From Ectocarpus siliculosus (taxonomy: Eukaryota; Sar; Phaeophyceae; Ectocarpales; Ectocarpaceae), in contig FN649741.1 in assembly GCA_000310025.1 (NCBI GenBank), positions 4,785,587 to 4,849,586 on the forward strand: a stretch of DNA of 64,000 bases, given 5' to 3'. A program made the position numbers and the translations under genes. The notes beneath the pieces are model-generated. The model had not been told where the DNA came from, did no database searches, and saw only the letters and a list, made by a program, of their open reading frames with translations. Position 1 is the stretch's first letter, and the number at the start of each line of letters is the position of its first letter. This document shows, piece after piece, positions 48,839 to 59,539 of the stretch.

Positions 48839-49661
48839 TCATTCGCCCCCGAAAACAGCGTACCATGCAGTCCCGACCCCATGAGGGAACCCTACCAAGC
48901 TCACCTCGTCAAACATGTTCGGGAACGCGAAGCGGACGCTCAGCGGCGGGGCCTTCCCCTTGGGCACCTCCATCTGCTGCGCCATCTGGAGGGCGCCGGC
49001 CTCCAGCCGCTGCCTTCCGAGCACCTCCCTCAGCAGCTCCTTGTGGTCGGTGATGACCGCCCTGATCTGCTCCTGCCACCTCAGCGTCGCCTGCTGGACC
49101 TCCTTGCTCGTGCACCGGCTCAGCCCGCCACCGCCACCGCCGCCGCCGCTGCCGCTGCCGCCGCCGCCGCCGTTGCCACCAGACCCACAAGAGTCGCCCA
49201 AAATGGTGCCAAGGACGGTGCCCTCCCGCCACCGCGTCTTCAGGCGCATCTTGAGGGTCTGGACCGTGCGGCACCCGCTCCGGAGCTCTAGCCCCTCGGA
49301 CTCGACGGCCTTGTCCAGCTCCACCAGGTCCACCGCCGCCAGGAACTGCCGCCGGAGGTTGTCGTGCTCGGCGAAGAACGACCGGGCGGCGGCCTCCCTC
49401 TCCAGGCACTGGTCCCCGTACAGCCGGTCGATCGCGCTGCCGCCGCCGTCATGGGGCTGTTCGGCCGGTACATAGCCCCGTTGTTGACGCCCCAACGGTC
49501 GTTCGCCTTCGGTCGTCGCCCGCCTCGTCTCCTGACGTCCCATGTCGATCACGCACTCCAGCGGCGGCGGGAACACGTCGTGGCCCTTCGGTGGCGACGG
49601 CCTCGCTTCCTTCGTCCCGGCTTTTCCGGCTCTCTTTTTCGGTGCCTTCTTCGCCGAACCC

Positions 49662-49696
<35 letters not shown>

Positions 49697-52683
49697 CGTG
49701 CTTGCCCCCGCTTCCGCCGCAGACGATGCCGCCGGCAGAGCAGGGCCCGCCGGCGGCCTTGTAGTAGCTTGCTCCTTCCTTTCCTCTAAAGCTTCCGCCT
49801 TGGCAACGACATCGCCGCTGCCCGGTGCCGCTCGATTCTTCTCGGCGACGGGTTGCACCGTTGCGGCGGCGGCAGCGATGGTTCTATTCTCAATCTCGAC
49901 GTCCATCGGATCGGCGCCGCCCGCCACGCCAACCACCGTAGATCTCGCAGATCCCCCAACGACCGCGGGCGGTGGCGCACCAGCCGTGGGAAGAGCGTCG
50001 TCGGCAGCAGGCGCAAAGTTACTCGCTGTTCCCGGCGGCGATGTTTCCATGGCGGACGGCCGGTTTGTCGTCTCGGGCCCGCTGTCAGCCGCCGCCGTCG
50101 CCCGAGCGGACGTTCCCGCTTGTGCCCCAAGCGAGCCGGCAGCGGAAGAAGCTTCCGCCGCCCCGGAGACCCTTTCCGCCGGTCCTGAGCGCCCCTTGTT
50201 CGTGGTGGTAGTAGCCACAGATGGAGCTGCCGTTGAAGTATCTCCCGCACGCACGCCGCCGCCGCCGCCGCCACTGGTGCTCCCGCCTAAGCTAGCGGCA
50301 CCCTCGCCAGTCGACGCGAGAGCACCCGCGGGCTCGGTCGTGGCTGAGGAGTCGGCGTGGGCACGAGCAGCACCGCCGCCGTCCGCAGAACCGCCCATCG
50401 GAAGAACCCCTTGTTGCGCCGCGTTTTCTTGCGGCGATGGGACAGCTCCGACGGCAGCGCCAGCCAGCGGCGGCGACGACGAAGGGCCTTCCGACGATCC
50501 GCCTCCAGCCGACACACACCCCAAAACGCTCGCGGGCTCATCTTTTCCCGGTCCTCCGGCACTCTCTGTCTCCACCGCAACGTCTCCAGCCACCACGGCG
50601 GGGCCAGGCAACGATGGCGTAACCGCCGACGTACTACCCCGAGCGGCGACCGCCGCCGATGCTTCCGTTGCGGGCGGCGAGGGTCTGGAGGAGGAAGACG
50701 CTGGTACCAGCTCCGGTTGCGGTGGTGTCGGCGTCGGCACGACCTCCGCTGCCGCCGGCTTATCGGCTCCGCCCCCGTCGCTATCGTTGCTGTTGCCGCC
50801 GCCTCCGCTCTCTTCTTCGTCTCCTGACAAATTGTCGTCGTCGTTGGCGCCGTCACTGCTATCGCTGCCGCTCTCGTTGCTTCTAGCATCGTCGGCATCA
50901 GCAGACGCCGCCGCGGCCGACAGCGTGTGCGGAAGTAGCCTCAACCCCGCTCGGTATCTCGCCCGTGCTTGCTCCAGGGTGATCGGTGTAGTCTGCCGAG
51001 TGTACAATGGGGAAAGACGGCGGGGTACGTTAGACATGGTGGACGAGAGTGGGTTAATGACCCAAGGGGCCAGGTGGGAACAGCCTGTTGCAAGTGTTGG
51101 ACAGCAGGAAGCGCGCGCGTAGAGAAGGGGAGAGCGGAAGCGATGACGGCCCATAGGAAGGCACACAACACAGTAGGGTACTTGCTTTTCGTACGCTGAT
51201 CATCAGCAGCGTGACCAGTCCTTCAACCCCAACAAGACCAGCCAGCCCGTGTACCGAGAACACGCACGAGGCTCCGAGGTGCGACCACAACACACCTTCT
51301 CCGCGTCTTCTCCGAGAAAACGCAAGACATAAAAAAGGCCATCAACCTGAAACAACAAAAACGCACGGATGGTCTGCGAAAAAAAACAGTTGTACGTGTA
51401 CACGCGTGTTGTGTTGCTGTCGTCTTCACGTTAAAAACGGTTCCGATCTCTCTACCCTTGTGCTCTTGGAATACACTATCCACGGTGCAGCTCTGTCTCC
51501 TCCGCTCACCTCCCGATCCCTCCTCGTCCTGCGCGTCTCCAGAAAGGCCACCAGCCCCGGGGGCACCACGGGGGGCTCAACAAGCTCGTCCTTCTCCTCG
51601 ACGCGCACCACCCTCAGCTCCTCCGCCTGCTCCCCGCCTCCGGACAGCCAGCTCGAGCCTATCCCCTTGACGATGGACCCCATGTCGAAGATGCTGCCGC
51701 TGCTCCGAAGGGTGCGCGCGGCGATCCTAGACCGACGATCTCTAAGCAGCAGCTGGTCCCCGCCGCCGCCGCCGCCGCTGCCTCCTCTCGATCCTCCGCC
51801 TCCCCCGTCTGCGTCGCCGGAGGCGGAGGAGGAGTTAAGGCGCCGAGCCCTGCCGCCGCCGCTGCCGCCGCCGCCGCCGCGGGAAGTTGTTGAGGTACCT
51901 TCTTCTCCCGCTGCTCCCGATCCTCGCCGCCCTCTCTTTGGCGGCGCTGCCGTTGTCGGAGTGGAATTCTGTGCCTAAAACGGTTCATCATTGGAATTCC
52001 AGAACACGGTGAAGGGGGCAAAGGGGGGGGGGCAAGAAGAGGCTTTCCATGAAGCAAAATGCGACGTCCCAGAGCAATAATATCAATCACACAACCCATT
52101 TTATGCATGCTCGTGTTGGCGATCAGGAGTTGAATCTACGCGCTTCGAATGGAAAAATATCAGCAACGCGAGAAAACACACCCCATGACTACGGCAGCCT
52201 GACAAGCCACGTTCTTTCGCCCGCACATGGGTCATGTCATGATACAGAACTCCTGTGGTTCCACTAACAGCAGCAAATGACTACCCGGCCTGTTGTGGAT
52301 ACCCCATTGCCAATGCCTCGCAACCACCCGGACAAGCTCAAATGTTCAATCGTCCTGACGCGTGAAACGTTTCCATTGGCCTGCCCTCACCTCTCTTTCG
52401 TCCTGCTCGCCCTCCTCGTCAGCCGCCTTGTCCCGCTGGTCCTCGCGTGCTCTCTTCTTTCCCGGGCGTTTTGCAGGTACCGCTGAGGAATCTACACCGC
52501 CACCACTAGCTCCGCTACCAGCACCGCCGCCGCCGCCGCCGCCGCCACCAGTAACACCACCGCTGCCGCCGCTAGCAGCTCCACTACCACTACTGTCGCC
52601 GCTGCCGCCCCCTCCAACAGTACGACCAACAACACCACCGGTGGCGTCACCAATAGCGCCGCCACTGCCACCGCCATCACCAC

Positions 52684-52720
<37 letters not shown>

Positions 52721-55700
52721 GCCATTGCCACTATCACCACCACCCACACTTGGTCTTTTTTCGCCTCTGTCTTCTCTGGGCTTGTCTTGCTTGGCTACCT
52801 GCGCGTGTTCGCGTACAGCCGCTCCGGCAGACGCCGCCGGCCCCGCCACCGCTGCCGCCGCCGCCGCTGCCGCCGCCGCATTTGCTGCTGCTGCTGCTGC
52901 TGCCGCTGCTGCTGCCGCCGCCGCAACCGGCCCAGAAATCTCTCCGCCGCCCGCGGTCACATCGCCGCGGCCACCCGCTGCCCTCCCGAGCTGGTCTCGG
53001 TCGAGGCCCGACGCCGTTCTCCCTCTCGCTACCGCCGGAGCCCCGGCCGACACCGCAGTCGTCGCCGCCATCGACCCCTTCCGGGATTCCTTCGAGCCCG
53101 ACCCCAGCACCCCGACAATGCCAACCTCGAAGCCGAGCTCCGCCAGTCCTGCCACAGCGCTGCCCCGCCTCCTCTCGCCGAGATCTTCCTTGGCCCCGCC
53201 GCCGCTAGCGGCCCCGCCAGCGCCGCCAACAGGCCCAGCAGAGCCCTTTCCTGCCGCGGGCGCCGACGTGCCACCGGCGGCCGTCGCTCCGCCACCGCCG
53301 GTACCCACCCGACCCCGCCCGGCCCCTCCAGACCCCGCTCCGGCGCCCCGTTTTCTTCGCCCCCCACGCGAGCCCGCTGATCCCGGTGACGGCCCTCCGG
53401 GGATCATAGGGGCACCCTGCTGACCGCCGCCACCGCCGCCGCCGTCGGCAGCGCCGGTCTTGCCGTCGACGCCGCCGTCGACGCGCGTACGCTTGCGGCC
53501 GCCGCCGCTGCCGGGAGTGGAGCCGGCCGGGGACGAGAAGAGGTGCTGTTGAACGCCGGCGCCGATCGGTGATGGCGATACGGACATGGAGGTCTGGGGC
53601 GTCGGCCGGCCGGCCTGCTGCGCGTCCGCAGAGTCCCCTGTTCTTCGCCAACCCAAGGCGTTGTCTCCTCCTGCCCCTTGCCAAGTAGGACCCTGCGGCG
53701 TGACCGGCGGTACCGGGGTGGACGGCGGCAGGATGGTGGCGGCGGTGGCGGCGGCGGATGTAGCGGCAGGCTGCCGCTGTTGGTTCATCGGCGACGCGGG
53801 GACAACCCCCGTCCCTCCTGCCTCCTCTCCCACGCTCACGCCACCACCCTCTCCTTGTTGCTTACTGCTACCACCGCCTACTTCGGGGTTTCCGTTCCCG
53901 CTTTCGTTGTCGCTGTCCGCGGCGGCGCTGTCCTCGCCGTCCGTCTCGTTGTCTTCCGGCGTAAGCCTTCGACCCTCCGGCCAGGGGAGCATGGGGCGCC
54001 CAAGGGTGTCCGTGCGCTGGATAAAAGCAGGGGGAGGGGGGGGGGGGCGTGAAAAGAAAGGACAGGGGAGAGCGTAAGAGGCACAGGAGGAGGGCAGGGA
54101 GACACGCGCCCCACGGAGTGCAGGACTATCAAGTCCACCCACAAGTAGAGGAACAGAGGTGCAAGAATAGAACCTACGGGCAACACACAAAAAGACACGT
54201 TCCAAGTTGCCGAGTAGCTATCGACCTCGGACGGAGAGGTCGCCGGGGCCAAAATATTTCAGCTATTTTTTTTTCACTGAGTGAGTGCTTTCGGGACCGG
54301 GTGCGGCGATTTTTCGGTTGCTCACCTTCACGTGCAAATCTTCGCGCTGCTGCTTCTCGGTCCGGGGGAGCGCCATCAGCTCCAGCTCCTTGTCCCTTTC
54401 CTCGCCGCTCACCGCGGCGTCTCCGCCGCTCCCCTTCCCGCCCGCGATGATCAGCACGGGGAGCCCGCTCGCCCCCGCGAGGCTCAGAGCCACGGTCGGC
54501 TTGGCGTCCTCCTCCTCCATCCCGATGCCCTCGAGCGGCTGCAAGCGCATCGTGTTGACCGCCTGGCGAGAAAAATCATTGGGGGGAGAGTGCCACACGC
54601 ATACGAGAGTGACGGCAACGTTCAGCAAAAACAGGAATGCCGTTTGGATGCCACTCGCTGGAGACCAAAGACAAAAAGCGATTGCTGAGAAAGGAGCAAG
54701 AACGTGCATGATGCGCTCGTCGGTTGAGAGGGTGTCAGAGGCTACGGGGCGGTGTCGCCCTGCGTCGGTTTTGGCATTTTCAAAAATACGGTGGTTCGTT
54801 CGCAAGGACAAGGGGCTAGGGTGCGATGACGGTTGCCGACAGCATAAAAACACCCAAGGTGGATGCAGCCATCGAGGTACATATGTATGCCATGGCTACC
54901 GTTCTCACATACGGCAAGGTCCAAGAGCCTCGTAACACATGTACCCACGCCACGAGAAACACTGTCTTTGAGGGGTGGGCAATTGATACACACCACCCCG
55001 TGTTGAGCAGACAAAACGCGCAACGAAGCTCCCTTACAAGGAAAACGCGCCCCCCCCCCCAAAAACAGGCATATCGCTCCGTCCCGGCATTGTACATGTA
55101 GGGAAACGAGGTCTACGGTGGAACGAATTACGGTACGAGTTTACATGAGTACACCCCTCCCCCCTCCCCCCTCCCCCCTTTTTTTAAAGATCGNNNNNNN
55201 NNNNNNNNNNNNNNNNNNNNNNNNNNNNNNNNNNNNNNNNNNNNNNNNNNNNNNNNNNNNNNNNNNNNNNNNNNNNNNNNNNNNNNNNNNNNGTTCTTAC
55301 CCCTACTAGAGACACCACCAACATTTGGGAGCTTTTTACGTTTCTGCCACAAACTACATAAAAATTTCTTGCACATCTTATCCCCGTCCTCTAGGGCCTC
55401 TTGTGCCCACCATTTATCCCCAATTATCGCGATCGTTTTTTCGCTGCTGTTTAATTTACCAAACTTGTCCATTTCACCCCCTTTTTGTTTCATTTCTTCC
55501 TGGAGATCTTTTTTTTCCTTCCTGTACAATTCACACTCCCCAATTTTGGGGGGTTTATTTTCTTCCGATTTCCCACAAGGACATGGGTTTTTTTTGTTGG
55601 GGGGGGGGGGGGGGTTGGAGTGAAAAAAGGGAGGGATGTTCGACCGACGAGTTTTGGTAGTGGAGGCAAAGGGAGAGACAGCAGAAGGGGGGTTGGGGGA

Positions 55701-57904
55701 GGATAAGGAGTTTCAAGATGGGTAGTGACGCGGGGCACCACCCCCCGATTCTGGTAGTGTTGACAGGGTGTGCAGGGATGCGTCAAGTGCGACCTCCGCC
55801 AGACGGATGAAATATTGGGAGAACAGCATAGCCACGCGGAGCTGCCAAATACTTAGCAAGAATCACGCTCACGAGACACATGCGAACAATCGCATCGAAA
55901 GAAACAGCAGTGCAAACAATAGCTCTAACTTACGCTCATCAGGACCGATCGAAAGAAAACCCTATGCAAAACGGCGAACTGGGGTCTCCAGAAATCAACC
56001 AGAATAAAAAAAAAAGCTACCCGCCCCCCTCCCCTCGCTTGGTCTCTCACCGATCTCCATGCGGTTGGCCACCGGCGGGGCGTCAAGCTTGACAAGACTC
56101 AGCACCGTAGCTCCGCCGTAGGCGAAGTCCCCGAACACGACCCTTGTGTCCTTGGAGTTGCTGATGTCACGGAAGGAGGGCTTTGTCTGCTTCTCCTCGC
56201 TGCTGAGGTCCCACACTCGAACGTTAGCGTCCGTCGACTGTTTTGCCCACAAGGCGGTGAGGGACGGGAACAACAGCGAGCGCACACCAAACGGACACGG
56301 CGGCAGGCAACACGAACGTCTAAAGCTGCTCGCTTCGGATGTGTGCTGTCTATTGTCCCCTTTGTGCTTGGAGCGTGCGACCTCCTGTCGTGCTTGTGAA
56401 TTGCGTGCGAAATCACCCTCGCGTTGCGGTTTCTACCGTACGGATAGCGAAGTGAAGCGAACACACCTCATTTTTCTTGCGGGGACGATGATTGTCGGGC
56501 GCGTGGCCATATACGACATGAAGATGATCGTGCAGCGCTATAAACACCCACACATACACCAACAATCGGCGCGAGAGAAGTGGGCCACAGAGAGGGGGGG
56601 GGGATCGGCGGAACGCAGCAGGTACCCGCCTCCCCTCACACTCTACAACAAGCCATCGTGTAGACCAAGACGCGGGTGGGGGGTCAACGAAGGAGCCTAC
56701 ATGAGCCACAGCCGCCTACGCCACGCAGACGAACACCCTTCGATTCCCTCCCAACCCCTCTGGGTAAATCACGACAACAAACACGGACGGCAACGTACCT
56801 TTGAGATGCCCTCCAAGCCGCCATTTCGGAACGCCACGAGCTCCACCGTCGCCCCGTTCGTGTGCGTGTCGTAGAGGCAGGTCCACTGCCCCCCGCCGCG
56901 GCTGCTCTTCCCGCGACCGCCACCGCCGCCCCCACCTCCGCTCCCGCCGGCCGCGCCGCCCCCGCTCGCCAAGTCCGGGACGAAAGACCAGACGTGAATG
57001 TTCTTGATGCCGCGGCCGCAGAAGAGGCGGTACCTCTTGCCCCACTCCCGGCGGGCCGGGCCGGTGCGAACGACCGCGGCGGCGCCGAAGCCCTTAAGCT
57101 TTCCGTCGGAGTGGGAGTAGGTGCGGATGAGGCGGTTCAGGTCGACGCGGCTCGCATTCAAGCTCGCCTCCTGTGGGGAAAAAAAAAAAAAAAAAAAAAA
57201 AAAACTTAGCGTGGTGATTCTCGTTTCGGTCATAATTGTGGGTAGGTATTGTACACAACGGTATCTCGACGTGGGAAATGGAACTTCAGGGTGATGGGGA
57301 GGGGGGTTGGAGAGGGGCACGCGAGAAGGGCACGTCAGGCTGTTGCTGACGCTGCTTGTGCCCGCTATTGTTTGCCCCGTTGGTTCTTTGGAGACAAAAC
57401 AGTCCAAGAAACGGCATCGCACCACGTCATACCTTACCCCACCATTTTTCCGTGAACCAACTTCAACTGAATGCAGACCATGGCCCAACCAAAAACAAGC
57501 TACGGTACCGTCTGAAAAAGTACGCAACACCACAAGAAAACGATCCAAACCCTTGCCTCCACACCTCGACCATTCCGAGGCGCCGCACGCGTAGATACGG
57601 CCCGTGAAGAGCAACCACACGCCGTGTCCAAAACATGCACACGCTCAACACGCACAAAGACCGAAAGAACACTGCAGGCAGGCAGGCGGGCGCACCTCTC
57701 CGGCCGGGAGGGTCCGCCATCTAGGCAGGTCCGAGATGTCGAGCGCGAGCATCTCCGAAGACCCTCGGAGGAGCCCGGCGAAGATGAAGCGGCCGTCCTC
57801 GCTGGCCTCCACGTGGCACTCGACCCTCGTGTTGCTGAACATACCCTGCGCGGCAGCCCCATCACCAAGAAGCAACACAACACGGCATGGACAATACGTG
57901 TGAG

Positions 57905-57956
<52 letters not shown>

Positions 57957-59007
57957 GGCAGAGATATTGAGGGATAATGAGAGAGAGACAAGTACACATG
58001 TTGAGGGAGAGAGATGATGCGCATGACGAGGGGGAAAGACAGAGGGGAGGATGGAAGGGAGGCGAGCAGAGGATTTTCTATGTGTGGCTTCGTTGCCAGT
58101 TTGCCAGCAGAGACAAGCCAGGCCGCAAGCAAATGCGAAAAACCTCCGAAAAATGACGACCGCCTGATACTAAATAGGGTTTCGGGCGGTCAGGGGGGCT
58201 GCGAGGATTCATCGGATGAAGAGACTGAATGAGAATATCAGACTTACTGCCCCCAACACTGCCGTAGGCCGCAAAATGGTAAAACACGGGTCTCTCTCTA
58301 GCCTGGTGTACACGCACGCATCATACACTGACACACACCCTGCTTTCTGTTGCTGGTGTCCTTCGCGGGAGCAGGTGACTTGTGCTGCTTACACACTGGG
58401 AGGTGTGCATGTCCGCAACGCGTACAAAAATCGAAGTTTTTTTTTTTCCCAACAAATTCAAATCTCTGCAGCAGTTGTAACTGAAAACCCAGAAACAACG
58501 GGTCCGCGAGTAACATTGAACTAAACCACGAGAGATTTTGAAGCGTGCGGTTTTCCGCGGGTGGTGAACAAGTAACGCATGAAACACACAGGCCACCTCT
58601 CTCCTCCCTCCCTATCTCTCTGTCGCCATCATAATGTATCTCCTTCTGTCCCCCCTCGCTCGCGAGGGCCTCCTGCCTCCCTCTCATCACTCCCGCCCTA
58701 GACTACATACAAACCTTGTCACGTTGTCTCCTCTCCCGTTCCTCCAGGTACACCTCACCTTCGACTTGATCTGCGCGACGATGGTCCCGCTCCGGCTGGC
58801 GGCACCGACGGTCCGTAGCGCCTGGGCGTACAGGCGCACCTCTCCCCCGCCGAAGGCAGCGAACACGTAGCAGCCGTCCGGCGTCAGGGCCAAGGAGGAC
58901 ACCAGGCCGTCCTCCGGGAGGTCGAAGAGTCCCCTCATGCTGTCCTCCATCATCGAGCCGCCTCCGCTCTCACCGGCATGCCCGTCTGGCGGGTCTGCTG
59001 TTGCCAT
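48839..59007 (-). CDS. Large WD40-like beta-propeller protein with long disordered C-terminus
   Basis: Exons on the - strand: 59007-58759, 57845-57696, 57170-56799, 56237-56051, [missing], 54562-54326, 54016-52391, 51974-51510, 50992-48905 onward. The start is ATG at 59007-59005 (MATADPPDG). Propeller-like blades: GLVSSLALTPDGCYVFAAFG, VECHVEASEDGRFIFAGLLR, GIKNIHVWSFVPD, STDANVRVWDLSSEEK, TVALSLAGASGLPVLIIAGG. The rest, about 1,400 residues, is Gly/Ala/Ser/Pro-rich with acidic stretches, Lys/Arg patches (KRPGKKRARED, KKAPKKRAGKAG) and, near the end, a more ordered region (RLYGDQCLEREAAARSFFAE, LRRQFLAAVDLVELDKAVES, TVQTLKMRLKTRWREG). All junctions are in phase except 56051 (phase 1) to 54562 (phase 0), which span the N gap. 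The end is either a stop at 48839 by read-through or, after a donor at 48904, a tiny exon VR-stop at 48776-48768. I do not recognise an orthologue; the basic patches hint at a nuclear scaffold. Confidence 0.8.
55194..55292. other. Assembly gap (run of N)
   Basis: 99 undetermined bases. The left flank is a run of cccctcccccc blocks followed by tttttttaaa, the right flank a LINE tail, which explains why assembly failed. The real gap length is unknown. Confidence 0.99.
55293..55545 (-). mobile_element. LINE C-terminal tail, antisense-side fragment next to the gap
   Basis: The - strand frame reads GECELYRKEKKDLQEEMKQ, then SSEKTIAIIGDKWWAQEALE and KKFLCSLWQKRKKL before running into the N gap. 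It parallels the tail of the LINE at 10951-11924 (CPWYEEERQVYITELGK, ERTVGVLGSRKWVEKAG, LLSHLWQSRKERL) in order and spacing. As there, long G and C runs lie on both sides (55164-55180 and 55599-55615). It is inserted in an intron of the propeller gene, in the host's own orientation. Confidence 0.7.
57179..57205. repeat. Poly-A/T run in a propeller-gene intron
   Basis: About 25 consecutive A on +, directly upstream (in gene sense) of the acceptor ccccacag of the exon at 57170, where it serves as an unusually long T-only polypyrimidine tract. Confidence 0.85.
57912..57955. repeat. (GACA)n microsatellite
   Basis: About ten gaca/cagacaga units in the first intron of the propeller gene. Confidence 0.9.
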
Positions 59008-59539
59008 GTCTTGTCTTGTCTTGTCTTGTCTCGCAGTTCTTCTTCTGTAGGACTTGAGACCAGCAGTACCGAGCTGTAGCTCTACTTTTCGCTCTGCCTG
59101 CTGGCCTTGCCGGGAGTCGGCGTTGCTAGTACGAGTAGAGAAGATTTCCCTCCTGATGTACAGAAGGAGCACGTACCTCCGTGCTTGCGTCAAGCGACGG
59201 GATCAGGAAGATATAAACGATAACGACACTATCTATGCGCCCCCCCCCCACGCCGAGCGCAAGGGCGGCTTGCTTGTCTGTTGTGTGCCTTACACAGCGG
59301 CACAGGAGCACAGGAGGTCACTTGATCCTGCCTGCTCCTTGTCCTCGCTGATTCGGGGCTACGCAGCTTCTACAAATAAAAGGGATGTATACGCATATAT
59401 TTCTCTCCCCATCCACCGGCCACGCACCGCTCGACACGAGACTGCTGACACGTGGGGAGGCGTGGGAAGCACACCCACCCACAAGAGAGTGAGAGACTTC
59501 GTCGCCACTCTGGCACGTAGGCGTTAGAGGGCAGAGAGG
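59008..59539. promoter_or_regulatory. Shared divergent promoter region
   Basis: The start codons of the propeller gene (-, 59007) and the WW-domain gene (+, 59540) are 532 bp apart and point away from each other, so this interval must contain both 5' untranslated regions and both promoters. A (cttgt)n run of four to five units sits right at the propeller start (59007-59034). I see no convincing TATA box for either gene. Confidence 0.6.

Noticed and set aside
49542-51122. 526-codon + strand open frame
   Set aside because: It is the mirror of the Ala/Gly/Pro-rich last exon of the propeller gene; GCC/GGC-rich coding sequence leaves the opposite strand open. The - strand has matching splice sites and phases.
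52362-53423. 353-codon + strand Pro-rich open frame
   Set aside because: Mirror of the Gly-rich exon 54016-52391 on the - strand.
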